64,000 nt of DNA, from positions 111,868,447 to 111,932,446 of the forward strand of contig NC_080164.1 in the NCBI RefSeq assembly GCF_950295315.1, given 5' to 3'. Below the pieces are notes generated by a model. It saw only the letters and a list, made by a program, of their open reading frames with translations, ran no database searches and was not told where the DNA came from. Positions 43,550 to 55,227 of the stretch are shown piece by piece. Every line of letters starts with the position of its first letter. Positions within the stretch are counted from its first letter, which is position 1. Made by a program: the position numbers and the translations under genes. Source of the DNA: Erinaceus europaeus. Lineage: Eukaryota; Chordata; Mammalia; Eulipotyphla; Erinaceidae.

Positions 43550-44125
43550 ACAGTTACTACAGACAAGGAAAAAAATTTCATGTTTTCACTAAGTGGGCTT
43601 CATTAACTTGTTTAGCAATAATTTCTTCAGTGGCTGTGTTTAAGTTTGTATCAGACTTTACCATAGGATCCAGCAGATATTGACCCTATAGACTGACAAC
43701 CTCACTAAGTGTTGGGCCCTTGGTACATTCCCTGGGTACACTGGACAGTGGAGAGGTGCCTGAGTATTTCTCCTCTCTTTGTGTTTCTCCATTACTTCTC
43801 TTTTGCTTTTCTCCTCACTCTCTTGGGAAACAGGAAAGGTTGAAATAAAGAAACCACTTAGCTGTCTTATGCATGCATAAGACTAATAAGAAGGAGACTT
43901 TACTTTATGTGAAAATCATCACAACAAGCAAATCAGATGCTCAGAATAAACACCCAGTGTGAATAGTGAGATAATGTGAATTTAAAACATATTTCATAAA
44001 ATTGACACACAAGACAATAACCATTTGTCCAATTTACAGTTTACCCACTAAGACATGAGTAGTTGTCTTTATTCTAGTACAGAAACCATTCTTGAATTTT
44101 CAGTGCCTTAAAACATATTTAGTTG
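43550..44125. other. Unassigned intronic sequence
   Basis: May include a worn SINE near 43700-43810 ('ggtgcctgagtatttctcctctc'), not certain. Confidence 0.4.
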
Positions 44126-44127
44126 GG

Positions 44128-44335
44128 GCCAGGTGGTAGTGTACCTGGTTAAGCACATGAATTACAGTGCACAAGGACTTAGGTTCAAGCCTCTGGTCCC
44201 CACCTGCAAAGGGGGAAGCTTCCCAGGTGGTGAAGCATGGCTAGAGGTGTCTCTCTGTCTCTCTCCCTCTCTATCTCCCTTTCCTCTGCATTTCTCTCTC
44301 TCTTTTCAATAATGAATAAATGAAAATATGTAAAA
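44128..44335 (+). mobile_element. Group A SINE, left half of an inverted pair
   Basis: 'ggggccaggtggtagtgtacctgg', 'aggttcaagcctctgg', 'gaagcttcccaggtggtgaag', CT-rich body and tail. The next element is the same family in the opposite orientation. Confidence 0.92.
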
Positions 44336-44337
44336 AG

Positions 44338-44540
44338 TATATTTTATTTTCTTTATATAGGATAAAGACAGAGAAAAATTGAGAGGGCAGGGGTTGGGGT
44401 ATAAGGGGAGAGAAAGAGACGTCTACTGCCATGCTTCACTGTTCATGAAGTTTCCTCTCTTTAGGTAGAGGTTGGGGGCTTGAACCTGGGTCCTTGCACA
44501 TCATAGCATGTGCATTCTATCAAGTAATCTACCGCACACT
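44338..44540 (-). mobile_element. Group A SINE, right half of an inverted pair
   Basis: 'ggataaagacagagaaaaattg', 'catgcttcactgttcatgaag' and 'gggggcttgaacctggg', tail to tail with the preceding copy. Confidence 0.88.
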
Positions 44541-44544
44541 CCTG

Positions 44545-45212
44545 AATTCAGAATTTCATTGTTTTTGTGAATCCATAATTTGCAGCCGTAATATAGTAGG
44601 AACATGTTGAAAACAACAATTATAATTCTGATGGACAGATATGGAGAGAAAGGTAGTTTTGATTTGTGCTACAGTAGAATAGCAGTGAAAGATATGAAGT
44701 CATTTAGATTGTTATTTGTGACAATGTGACACAATTAAAATTTAAGTTGCTCTGCCACATGTGTCATAGTTCAAGTGCTCAAGAACCACAGAGGACTCTG
44801 GCCATCAGAGAGAGCACCCCCAGCAGCACAGAAAGCTCTATTGGGCAGCACTGCTCTAGACACTATGTAGATAGTTCTGGGTGTCCTATGACAGCTGCAA
44901 GAAAATGAAATCCGTACCCAAGTATGATGAGAATATCACTTATCCTTACACAACATTCTCACATTCATGCATAAATCTGCATAAGGTAAACTGATGTTAC
45001 TACTGTGATTTCTGCTGACTGTCCAGGAGAACTTGTGGAACTTTTTTTGCTCCAATATTCTAGTATTTGGGGCTACTGAATATTTGCTGCTCCTATTGAT
45101 GGAAAGCAAACACATTTTATTAACATATTTATATCTCCCTATAAAACCTTGTTAGGCCTAGAATAGCCTGGGTAGCCCTTACAGTTTTATTTCATGAGAG
45201 ACATTCATGTTA
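44545..45212. other. Unassigned intronic sequence
   Basis: Nothing recognised. An A17 run follows at about 45213. Confidence 0.5.
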
Positions 45213-45345
45213 AAAAAAAAAAAAAAAAGGAAAAAAGAGGGAAATCAGGGCACCACTCCAGAGAATGTGGTTTTAGGGTTCAGAATAGAAACCCTAGGCA
45301 AGCCATGTGCTTTACTGGCTGAGCTACTTCACTGGCTACAATAGG
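45213..45345 (-). mobile_element. Old SINE (group D), antisense
   Basis: 'gaaatcagggcaccactccagag' and 'gctttactggctgagctacttcactgg' recur at 54450-54580. Confidence 0.55.
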
Positions 45346-45349
45346 GTCT

Positions 45350-45640
45350 ATAAGACATCATTGTATATGTCTAAATGTCCTATTGGCAAAATATCTAACT
45401 GAAATAGAAATCTACCACTAAGCAAATTAAAAGAATGAAAGGGAAGAAATAAATAGTCTTTATCTATGGGAAAAATACTCTGGTTTCAATATGTATGTAA
45501 ATTTCACAGGTACATTTATATTCCACATAGATATGTACAGGCTATGCATATATTTGCATATAAAATATTTAGGCAAATCCATATTTTAATTTTAGTGACT
45601 ATATACTTTGGAGAGCACAGTATCAAGAATTTCTTGAAGT
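45350..45640. other. Unassigned intronic sequence
   Basis: Nothing recognised. Confidence 0.45.
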
Positions 45641-45654
45641 TAAAAAAAATGTCT

Positions 45655-45929
45655 GGGGAGTCGGGCTGTAGCGCAGCGGGTTAAGCGCAGGTGGAGAAAA
45701 GCACAAGGACCGGCATAAGGATCCCAGTTCGAACCCCGGCTCCCCACCTGCAGGGGAGTCGCTTCACAGGCAGTGAAGCAGGTCTGCAGGTGTCTATCTT
45801 TCTCTCCCCCTCTCTGTCTTCCCCTCCTCTCTCCGTTTCTCTCTGTCCTATCCAACAACGACAACAACAACAATAATAACTACAACAATAAAACAAGGGC
45901 AACAAAAAGGAATAAATAAATAAAATTTT
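45655..45929 (+). mobile_element. Group A-long SINE, target-site duplication, near consensus
   Basis: 'ggggagtcgggctgtagcgcagcgggttaagcg' start and CpG-rich head; flanked by AAAAATGTCT at 45645-45654 and 45930-45939. Probably among the youngest SINEs here. Confidence 0.93.
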
Positions 45930-45944
45930 AAAAATGTCTAAAGA

Positions 45945-46785
45945 TATACATAATAATATAGTAACAACTAAAGTTCTTTAACTTTAACCATGTGTCACAC
46001 TCAGCACTATGTACTTTGTAGCATATATCTCATTTGATAATTTATCATGTATTTCGACATGATGAAGAAATCTATTACTGAAATCTGTATACTTACAAAA
46101 CATTGCTATTTCATGAGAAAACAAAATAAGAAAAGCAAAAGGCTCTACATGAAACAGTTCAATAAGTAATAATGTTTTCAATATTCAAAATACTAGAAAC
46201 AGGAGGGTAATTTAGAGTACAACTACATAAATATATCAGTCTTTCTTTGCCAAACTACATCTCAATCAATATATTGGGTCTTTAAAATGAAGAAAAATAA
46301 AACTAGAAAACATTTTTGACAAAACATATCCATTCTCTTCATGGTAAAAGTGTAATTTCAATCTTTATATCTTCCATTTGAAAATGAACATAAAACATAA
46401 AAATACCTGTTTTTCCCCTTGACACTAAATGCATCTAAAACTTGCAAAGAACAAAAGATGAAAAGTTAAAGAGATAGATTCTATTTTTGTTAAGGGGGTA
46501 CAAGGAAAACAAAATTAGTTTTCCTCCTGTCATAAGCTAATTAGAATGATGCGTCAAAAGAAAAATCATTACAAAGTGCAAGTTTCAGAGGTATCAAATA
46601 TTATGCTACAACAATATTTAAATTTAGAACAAATAAGTAGTAAAAAATTATGGAGTTATACTAGTAACATTCAGACTTACATTTTAAGAAGAAAAAAATG
46701 TAATCCTCTGGATTTAGTCAAAAGTTTATAATTTTGAAAGTTACACATGTATTTTCTGTCTTAATTTTGTTTTTTTTTAAGATAG
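45945..46785. other. Unassigned AT-rich intronic sequence
   Basis: Nothing recognised. Confidence 0.5.
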
Positions 46786-46797
46786 AAAAGGCAGAAA

Positions 46798-47008
46798 GGG
46801 GGAGGCACACCTGGTTGAGCACACATATTCTAATGTACAAGGACTCAGGTTTGATCCTCTAGTTCCCACCTGCAAGGGAAAGCTTTGTGAGCAGTGAAGC
46901 AGGGCTGAAGGTGTCTCTCTGTCTCTCTCCCTCTCTATCACTCTCTTCCCTCTCAATTTTTGTCCGTCCTTATCCAATAAATAAATAAAGATAATAAAAA
47001 AATTAAAA
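46798..47008 (+). mobile_element. Group A SINE
   Basis: 'ggaggcacacctggttgagcacac' start (head shortened), CT-rich body and (AAAT)n tail. 'AAGGCAGAA' at both sides is a likely target-site duplication. Confidence 0.85.
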
Positions 47009-47031
47009 AGAAAAGAGAGAAGGCAGAATAT

Positions 47032-47325
47032 TGGGTGCCTGGTAGTTGCACACCCAGTTAAGTGAACATAATACTAAGAGCAAGGACCATGGTTTGAGCC
47101 CCACTTCCCACCTATAGCTGGGTCACTTCACAAGCAGCGAAGCAGACCTGCAGGTGTCTGTCTTTCTCTCTCTCCCTCTCTATCTTCCCCTCATCTCTCT
47201 ATTTGTCTGTGTCATATCCAATAAAATGGAAAAAAAAAAAAACAGCCACCAGGAGTAGTGGATGCACTGAGTAGTGCAGGCACTGAGCCCCAAAGATAAC
47301 CCTGGAGGCAAAAAAAAAAAAAAAG
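47032..47325 (+). mobile_element. Group A SINE with trailer
   Basis: 'gcctggtagttgcacacccag', 'gtcacttcacaagcagcgaagc', body, A13 run and 'ccaccaggagtagtggatgcac' trailer. Confidence 0.88.
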
Positions 47326-47329
47326 AGAG

Positions 47330-47490
47330 AGAAAAGAAAAAGAAAAGAAAAGGAAAAAGAAAGCAGAAAGACACAGAGAGAGACACTACAGTGACAAAGT
47401 TTCCTTTACTTCAGTGGGGGCTTGGCTCAAAGCTGAGTTACACACCTGGAAAAACAGCACACTATCCAACTGAGCTATTTGACAGGTCAA
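47330..47490 (-). mobile_element. Old SINE (group D), antisense
   Basis: 'cagtgggggcttggctcaaagctg' and 'cagcacactatccaactgagctatttg'. Confidence 0.6.
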
Positions 47491-47494
47491 ACTC

Positions 47495-48088
47495 TTTTTC
47501 CATATACAAGCTGAGTATGATCATGTCCATAAACCTGAACATCAATAACAACAAAGAAAAGCAGACATCTGGATATGTTCAACTCATGCTTCAGCCCTTT
47601 GAAGGAAGAAGGGAGAAGCAAAGCATTCACTAAGCAATTAAAGACAAAACATTTCAGGCTTTCATGCTAACAAGGGTAGCTTTCACACTGTAGGGCAGCT
47701 GATTTGTCCCTAACAAGGACCAAGAGGAAGAGTCATGAACAATGACTCCTGAACAAATTGACAATTCTAGACTGATCTAAATACTAAATTCCAGCAGATT
47801 ATCCTTAAATATTTATTTATCTAGTTTGATAAGACTGAGAGAAATTGAGAGGGGAAGAGGAGATAAGGAGACTAACAATCAAAAGATCCTAGGCTTATGT
47901 AAGTGCAGTGCACCCATTCTCATTTTTAAGTACTGTGTATAATGCATCAGAGGAAAGGACAAACAAGCACAACACAACTCAGGAAGGTTGCAGACTGCTA
48001 GTTAAGCTACCTGAGTCTATGTCAGGTAATCAGCCTGCAGTGTCTGCCCTTGAGTTTCTCAGGAGACCAAGAAAGAACAGTACAGGTG
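47495..48088. other. Mostly unassigned sequence
   Basis: Includes a SINE scrap at 47808-47870 ('tgagagaaattgagaggggaag', antisense). The last 150 bp may belong to the MLT1-like LTR that follows. Confidence 0.45.
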
Positions 48089-48089
48089 G

Positions 48090-48345
48090 ACAGTGCCACA
48101 AGAAATGAAGGAGGACATCAATGCAACAGTTAATGGTTCTACAAGCCAAGGAAGACCAAAGCCTACCAACAACTCCTCCTGAGGCCAGAGGAGAGCTTCC
48201 TGCCAGAGCACAGCAGTCTTCACAGCGCTCAGGGAGCCAGATGAACTGGCACCTTGACCTCAGATTTCTAACACTCCACACTGTCAGACAATAGATGTCT
48301 TGTTTAAGATGTCTGTGCCACTCCATTGCACCAGCTCTAGTAAAC
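48090..48345 (+). mobile_element. MLT1-like (MaLR) LTR, old
   Basis: 'ctggcaccttgacctcag', 'tctaacactccacactgtcagacaatag' and 'atgtcttgtttaag' match the well-known 3' half of mammalian MaLR LTRs (dual 'cagaactgtgagaaaataaat...gtttaagccacc'). Shared by all placental mammals, hence ancient. Confidence 0.75.
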
Positions 48346-48442
48346 TAACCAGCATTTTTCCCTTTTCACTTTGAGAGGCAAATGGTTTCTCATATAGCTT
48401 CTGACATATGGGTACAGCTCTCCCCTTGATAAGTGTCTCCTA

Positions 48443-48705
48443 CTTTTTTTTTTCCTCCAGGATTATCCCTGGAGCTCAGTGCCTGCACTATGAATCCACT
48501 GCTCTTGGAAGCCATTTTTTCTGGGGTAGGACAGAGAGAAATTGAAAGGGGAGAGGGAGATGGGGGGGGAGAGATAGACATCTGCAGATCTGCTTCACCA
48601 CTTGTGAAGTGACCACCCCTGTAGGTGGGGATCCAGAGGCTCAAACCAGGATCCGTGTGCAGGTCCTCCTGCTTGGTACAATGTGTGCCACTGCCCAACC
48701 CCCTC
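48443..48705 (-). mobile_element. Group A-long SINE with trailer, antisense
   Basis: 'cctccaggattatccctgg' and 'gaatccactgctcttgg' trailer, purine-rich body, 'ctgcttcaccacttgtgaagtg' and decayed head. 'tacttttt' flanks suggest a target-site duplication. Confidence 0.85.
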
Positions 48706-48892
48706 TACTACTTTTTCCACCTTCTATGGTTTGAAAGCCAAGCTCAAGAGCAACTGAATCTTACCATTCAGATAAGACTGATACCATCCAAAACTGAGCT
48801 ACACATAAAAAAGTCACACAAATATTCAACATCCAATCCCTTTCATTGCTTTATCAACACTAAGTCAAAGACTAACACAAAACAGTCTAGAG

Positions 48893-49144
48893 GGCTGGGA
48901 AGAGGCACATCTGGTTAAGCGCAGGTTTAAGCCCCCTGCTCCCCACCTGCAGGTGGATGCTTCACAAGCAATGAGGCGGGTCTCCAGGTGCCCCTCTTTC
49001 TCTCTCCCTCTCTCCATATCTATCTCCCCTTCCCTTCTCAATTTCTCTCTGCCTTGTCCAATAAAATGGAGAAAAAAATGAAATCCAGGAGCAGTGGACT
49101 CATAGTGTTGGCGATAACTCTGTAGGCAAAAATAAATAAATAAA
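48893..49144 (+). mobile_element. Group A SINE, head deletion
   Basis: About 30 bp between the A-box and B-box regions are missing ('ggttaagcgcagg' joins 'tttaagccccctg'). Body and trailer are normal. Confidence 0.85.
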
Positions 49145-49795
49145 GACTACTTTTTTTGTTAAAATACATTTTAGAACATCAGAGGCAATCATAGCTGAAG
49201 ACCTAACTAACGCCATGTGTGAAATCTCCCAGTTCTCCTCCATTTGCAATGATTGTCATGATTTATGGAACCCAGCATCTCACCATAAATGTGGAAACAA
49301 AAAAGTCATGAGCATATCATCAGAAAAGAAAATTACCTGTAACAGTAGTTTCTGAAATATAATTGTTAGGTGTTTAAGTGCAAAAGCTCTGACTAAGTCT
49401 CAGTGCCAACACTAGTATTTAAGCATTTATACACTGTGACCCAGTTTATCTGAGTGTCACATTAACCCTCAGAGCTTGAGACACCTCAGTGTTCTTGTAC
49501 AGAAGAACACTACACACACCACTGAACATTATTACCTCTGAGAGACAGAATAAAATTTCAGGAAATGAACCATTAAATGAGGATTTTTTTATCTCGTTTT
49601 GCTGCATATTCATACCATTGATTTTTCTGTGAAATGATGCAGTGCTCCTTAACAACAAGAGTAATAAAAAGTTATTTATAGATGCAGCAGAAGCAGAATT
49701 TGTAGGAAATGGTGAAATACAAAGGATTCAAAGCAAGTGTGCTAACTGACAAGAGCACTGCCTCTGCAGACAAACTGCATGTGTACTCATGTCTC
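49145..49795. other. Unassigned intronic sequence
   Basis: Nothing recognised. Confidence 0.5.
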
Positions 49796-49796
49796 T

Positions 49797-50055
49797 ATTT
49801 TTATGTTTATTTATTTCCTTTTTGTTGCCCTTGTTATTGTTGTTGTAGCTATTGTTGTTGAGTCATCATTGTTGGATAGGACAGAGATAATGGAGGGAGG
49901 AGGGGGAGGCAGGAGGGAGAAAGACACCTGCAGACCTGCTTCACAGCCTGTGATGAGACTCCCCTGCAGGTGGGGAGCTGGGGGCTCAAACCACGATTCT
50001 TATGCTGGTCCTTGTGCTTTGTGCACTTAACCCACTGCGCTACTACCCGACTCCT
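49797..50055 (-). mobile_element. Group A-long SINE, antisense
   Basis: 'gttgcccttgttattgttgttgtagc', 'ggataggacagagataatgg', 'cctgcttcacagcctgtgatg' and 'aacccactgcgctactacccg'. TCATGTCTCT lies on both sides (49786-49797 region and 50056-50065). Confidence 0.9.
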
Positions 50056-50069
50056 TCATGTCTCTTACA

Positions 50070-51070
50070 TTTTTAAAAGCATTCTATACTATCTAAAAAA
50101 AAAATCACAATTATTTTGTTTTTTAAGGACATATCTTGGCACAAGAAAAAAATATAACCAAATAAGTGATAATACATTATATGCTAAAAATATAGGACCT
50201 CTTTATGACTTCTTACACACACAAAAAAAAGAAAAATGTGCCAATGGAGTTTAAGCATTAATTTTAGCATAACATGTTTATACTGTTTCTGATTTTAAAA
50301 AGTGCCAACAACTTTGCCAAATATGTATTGTGGTGCATTTGTAGATGTTGGGATTCAAACTGAGTTTTATTCAACTGGCAAACATGCACAGATGCATGCG
50401 TGGACACAGAGCAATGGTAAAAGGTAAATAAGAATTAAAGATGTGATAAAAACTGATTTAAGGTCAAACTGTAGGGTTTGCAGAGTCTATGATGATCTTT
50501 CCAGGACAATTGAGCAAACTTGAAGGAAGCAAAACAGTCAGAAAGGAACAACACAAGGTTCAAGGCAGGAAAATGCCTTTGACATCCAGAGAAACAAGCA
50601 TAGGTTTTTATAATCACAGCCACAATCTAATAACCTCTCTGCCATTGATTAAAGGCATGATCTTCAGCAGGTGGCTTGGCTTCTGGGCTTCAATAGCTCA
50701 TCAGGAAGGATTACAGGAACAATACACCTGTTCACAGAATCACACTGACTAATGGGAAAATCTATGTGGCATAATGCCTTTTATTTTATTTTACCCCTCC
50801 TCAACAGTTAGAAAATTGATGTCAGGTATTTAGTATTTTAATAAAGGACAACTATACTTTCTTCTCTCCTGTTGATGAAGTGTCCCAACCCAAAGGCACT
50901 GAGTGTCAATGACAAAAATGAGACCAGGACACCAATTGCTGCACTTGAATCACATGCACATGGGAGTCCCCTCCCTCCATTCTCCTCAGGTTTCTTACTC
51001 CCGGGAAAGCAACGGCCTTTGCAAAGCAATCTGTGACAACCACCAGGACATAAGCTAGTGACTCACTGTG
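50070..51070. other. Unassigned intronic sequence
   Basis: About 1 kb without a nameable repeat; the right end may belong to the L1 3' UTR that follows. Confidence 0.45.
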
Positions 51071-51074
51071 AGCC

Positions 51075-51429
51075 TTTCCATTTCCAAGACAGGCTCCTGT
51101 GCTAAATATTAACATAAGTGGGTCCTAAATAAGATCCATGCGGTAAACAGTTAGTGGTATTTTATATACTTGCCTAATATTTAGAAGCTGCTCTCTGCCC
51201 TAATCCAGCTTTCTAACCCTATTCTCAACTCTGACACCATCTCCCTAGATAATACTTTTAGTCTACCTGCATGTTAGCTATCAGGCTCAGGCAGACATCA
51301 CCACAGTCATGGGCCATATGAACATACATAAAATAGACTTCATAGGTTCTTCCCACAAAAAGACACCTAATTTCATCTGCTCTATTCCTACATTTGGGCT
51401 CCTACTTATTAAACATTTTGTCCTGCTTT
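51075..51429 (+). mobile_element. L1 3' UTR (lineage 2), older copy, left part
   Basis: Aligns with 33600-33940 ('ctctctgccctaatccagctttcta', 'caccatctccctagataatac'). It stops at TTTGTCCTGCTTT (51417-51429) and resumes after 52257. Confidence 0.8.
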
Positions 51430-52244
51430 AGTCACAAACTTCATAAAGTACAATAGCAACTGAAGCAAAGATTGATGCAGTTCAACCAAAACCAGTTAAC
51501 CAAACAACAATGCCAGTCCAAGAACAAAAACAAACAAAACAAAAAGAAAAAGAAATGAAAAAACAAAGCAAGAACAGACAATTATGCAAATCAACTGTCC
51601 ACTATAAATTCTAGAGATAGCAAGAGGAGAAAGGAAAGGAGAAAAGAGAGACACACAAAGAGAAAGAGTCCACTCCAAGTCAGATTTCTTCCACAAGATA
51701 ATTCACAAACAAGTGCCAGTGAATATAGAAAGAAAAAGAAGAGAGCCCCACCCTACTAGGGAAAGAGAGAGACAGACTGGGAGTATGTATCGACCAGTCA
51801 ACGCCCACGTTCAGCAGGGAAGCAATTACAGAAGCCAGACCTTCCACCCTCTGCATCCCACAACGACCCTGGATCCATACTCCCAGAAAGATAGAGAATG
51901 GGAAGGCTATCAGGGGAGGGGGTGGGATGTGGAGATCGGGTTATGGGAATTGTGTGGAATTGTACCCCTCTTATTCTATGGTTTTGTTAATGTCTCCTTT
52001 CTTAAATAAATAAAAAAACACTAAAATAAAATAAAATAATCAAATGAAAAAAAAAGAAAAAGAAAAAAAATGAGTGGAAGAAAGATTTATTGGGATCAGC
52101 TAAGAGGAGAGAAAAAGTAAAGTAGAGAAAAAAGTGAGAGAAAAGCAAGTTCCTCTCACAATGGATAGCACACCAGTCACCTGAGATTCCCAGGTTGAAA
52201 GCAGCTTCCTTGCAGAGCTCACACCAGGTGTTGTCTCCAAGCCC
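51430..52244 (+). mobile_element. Insertion carrying a younger L1 3' UTR
   Basis: Holds an A-rich segment, then a near-consensus lineage 2 module at about 51750-52015 ('ccaacgcc'-like to 'cccctcttattctatgg'), an A-rich tail to about 52070, and about 170 bp of unassigned sequence. The flanks match an imperfect 13-bp duplication. Confidence 0.65.
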
Positions 52245-52655
52245 TTTGTCCCGCTTTCTATCTTAGCACCTTTCAGCCACCAAGTTGCAGATGCAACTAC
52301 GATGCCATTCTGACCTCCCTGGGCAGACAACCTCACCAGTGTGTCCTGGAACCTCACCTCTCCAGAGCACCTACCTCATTTGTGGAAGCTGGAAATAGGC
52401 TGGGGCTATGGATCCACCAGCCAATGCCCATGTCCAGTGGAGAAGAATTTATAGAAGTCAGACCTTCCACCTTCTACACCTCATAAAGAATTTTGGTTCA
52501 TAATCCCAGAGGGATAAAGAATAAGGAAGCTTCCAATGGAGGGGATAGGACATGGAACTCTGGTGGTGGGAACTGTGTGGAAGTGTACTCTTGTTATCTT
52601 GCAATCTTGTTAATCAATATAAAATCACTAAATTAAAATTAAATAATTAAAAAAA
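52245..52655 (+). mobile_element. L1 3' UTR (lineage 2), older copy, right part
   Basis: Begins TTTGTCCCGCTTT (52245-52257), then 'cagccaccaagttgcagatgcaac' and the full module to 'aatataaaatcacta' with A tail. Confidence 0.88.
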
Positions 52656-52659
52656 GAAA

Positions 52660-53582
52660 AAGACTCAATCCAGTGGAAGTCCTTTCATGCATGCTGAAAG
52701 GGAGATGAGAAGTGTATTATCAAAGTACTGTTTGTAAAAAAAAATATTTGAATTTACATTAATAAGGACTGTGGCAAATAGCTAGCTGTCCATTTGTCCT
52801 CTCTGGTCTCCACTCTCTTCCATAATCAAGGGGGGTAGGGAGATCAGATTCACCTTACTGTTAAGGCACAAGCACTGCAGACTCAACCTTGCCCATCACA
52901 CATCTACTTATAGCCTCTCACTCCTCTCTGCCCTTTTACTTTAAAGGAGGAGCCAATCACATAGACAGGAGCAAAATGCAGTACTCATAAACCCTAAAAC
53001 CCAGCCCAGGAGTAAGAAGGTTTTCTTTCTATACTGATGATATAAATGTAAAAAGTATAAATACCTTTAAAAAGTATATGATAGTTGCACAAATAATTAG
53101 CCTGTCCCTACCCTATCATTCCATCCCTATGTCTATATCCACACAATGTCATAGTGCTCAGTAATTAAGGTGAGTGGACTGTGATACAGCAGCATGAGGA
53201 AAAGTCAAAATAATTATGTTGAATAAAAGAATTCAGATGACAGCAAGTACATACTGTATTTTCCCTTTATATCAAATGCAAACTAATTACAGTGGCAAAA
53301 AGCCTAGCAGTATTGCAAGAGAAAACTCTAAGGAAGCATGGTTAGGTTCATTATATTAGTGGTTGATATATCTAGACATGTATACCCATGTCAAAATGTA
53401 ACAGATTCTGCTTGCATGGGGACAAAGAAGCAAAGCAAGGGAAACAAATCAACTAAAAAACTATGACTTCAGACTGCAGAAGTGAGGTTACCAAACTGGG
53501 AGCTGGAGGTGTCAGGGGTATAAGTGGCAGTGAACTTTGGTGGAGGGTGTTGTCTTGGTGGTGAATGTGGCGCAATAAAATA
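52660..53582. other. Unassigned intronic sequence
   Basis: Nothing recognised. Confidence 0.5.
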
Positions 53583-53587
53583 TGTGT

Positions 53588-53848
53588 GACAGCGGGTTAA
53601 GCGCATGTGGTGCAAAGTGCAAGGACCGGCGCAAGGATCCTGGTTCAAGTCCTGGCTCCCCAACTGCAGGGTTGTCTCTTCACAGGCAGTGAAGCAGGTC
53701 TGCAGGTGTCTGTCTTTTTCTTCCCCTCTCTGTCTTCCCCTCCTTTCTCCATTTCTCTCTGTCCTATCCAACAATGACGACAACAATAATAACTACAACA
53801 ATAAAACAACAAGGGCAACAAAAGGGAATAAATAAATAAAATACATTT
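53588..53848 (+). mobile_element. Group A-long SINE, 5' end lost
   Basis: Starts inside the head at 'gacagcgggttaagcgcatg'; the rest is complete through the AAATAAATAAA tail. Confidence 0.9.
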
Positions 53849-54059
53849 TTAAAAGATGTTGTTTAAAAAAAAACATGTGTGAAACTGTGCTTCTAAGGCA
53901 ATCTCAAACACTTACTAACTTAGAAATTTCACAAATCACACCTTTTTCAGTTTACTGTTCACTGATTACAATCTAAGAAAACCTCACAAATCAGAAGTAG
54001 AATATGATCTCCAATAAAGCAAAACTACATGATGAATATAATTATAGAATAACAAAAGT

Positions 54060-54150
54060 TCTCTCTATTTCACACTGTCTCTATCAAATAAATAAGAAAG
54101 AGAGAGATAAAGAAAGAAAAGAGAAAGAAAGAAAAAGAAAGAAAGAAGTG
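54060..54150 (+). mobile_element. SINE body fragment with GAAA tail
   Basis: 'tctctatttcacactgtctctatc' plus tail; no head. Confidence 0.55.
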
Positions 54151-54167
54151 GATTGAACATGTAGTTT

Positions 54168-54265
54168 CTGGAAGAAGTCACTGCCTCTTACCTAGATTAG
54201 ATTAATTTTGTTTCTCTTAATTTTATAGCACCTCCACCACTCTGTCACTCCCAATTTGGTAAATT
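54168..54265 (+). repeat. Unknown repeat, second copy near 56465
   Basis: 'ctggaagaagtcactgcctcttacc' to 'actctgtcactcccaatttgg' recurs at 56465-56506 plus 56655-56703. Confidence 0.6.
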
Positions 54266-54269
54266 CCTA

Positions 54270-54450
54270 GCACAGGCAACAAGCCCCAGCAGTAACCGTA
54301 ATGCTAAAATAAGAAAGAAGGGAAGAAAGAAAGAAAGAAAGAAAGAGAGAAAGAAAGAGAAGTAAAATTAGAGAGGGAGAGAGAAAGGGAGAGATACAAA
54401 GACATATAGAGAGAGGAAGAAGGAAAGAAATGAGATAGAGTTTTTGCATG
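54270..54450. repeat. SINE trailer remnant and purine-rich (GAAA)n
   Basis: 'aacaagccccagcagtaacc' is a SINE trailer; GAAAGAAAGA and GAGA units follow to about 54430. Confidence 0.7.
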
Positions 54451-54580
54451 GGGGAGAGAGAGGATAAATGAGAGAAATCAGGGCACCACTCCTGAAAATC
54501 CAGGAAAAAGATTAAAGTGGGATTCCATCTGTCTCAGGCTTGCAGATCCAAGTTTATTAGGTTAGCTATTTCCATAGTTG
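54450..54580 (-). mobile_element. Old SINE (group D), antisense
   Basis: 'gaaatcagggcaccactcctg' shared with 45213-45345. Confidence 0.5.
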
Positions 54581-54599
54581 TAGAAAAAACAAATTGTAT

Positions 54600-54735
54600 G
54601 AGGCACAGACACACACACAAAGACAGAGAGACATCAGAACTCCAATATGGCATATATGGTATTGGGTAAAGAACCCAGGGCACCAGGCTGACAAGTCATT
54701 TTCTCTAGCTACTGAGCAGTGACTACCAGCCTCTA
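54600..54735 (-). mobile_element. Old SINE (group D), antisense
   Basis: 'tattgggtaaagaacccaggg' and 'ctagctactgagcagtg' preserve the head pattern. Confidence 0.45.
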
Positions 54736-54857
54736 AAACTCTTTTGTGTTAAAATGAAAAAGAATCTGAAAATAATATATATTTTAAAATCAATAACACT
54801 CAATGACTTATAAGGAAAAGAAAAACAAAAAACAAACAAACAAAAACAAGTAGAGCA

Positions 54858-55165
54858 GGTGCCACCAAGTTGCAACCTCACCAATGTATCCTGGAACCTC
54901 ACCTCCCCAGAGCCCTACCCCACTAAGGAAAGATAGAAATAGGCTGCCAACACCCATGTCCAGCAGAATCAATTACAGAAGCCAGACCTTCTACCTTCTG
55001 CACCCCATAAAGAATTTTGGTCCATATTCCCAGAGGGATAAAGAACAGGAAAACTCCCAATGCAGGGGGTGGGATATGAAACTCTGGTGGTGGGAACTGT
55101 ATGGAATTATGCCCCTCTAATCCTATAATATTGTTATTCATTATTAAATAACTAATAAAAACATT
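54858..55165 (+). mobile_element. L1 3' UTR (lineage 2)
   Basis: Starts 'gtgccaccaagttgcaacctcacc' (about 60 bp of the usual 5' part missing), ends 'ttattaaataactaataaaaac'. Confidence 0.88.
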
Positions 55166-55227
55166 TCATTAGACTTTATCAAAAAGAAGACAAAACCATT
55201 GGCCAATGAAGAAAAATGGATTATCTC

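Noticed and set aside
45655..45735. tRNA-like sequence that might be a tRNA gene
   Set aside because: It is the head of an A-long SINE with body, tail and target-site duplication. The same holds for all other tRNA-like heads in the window.
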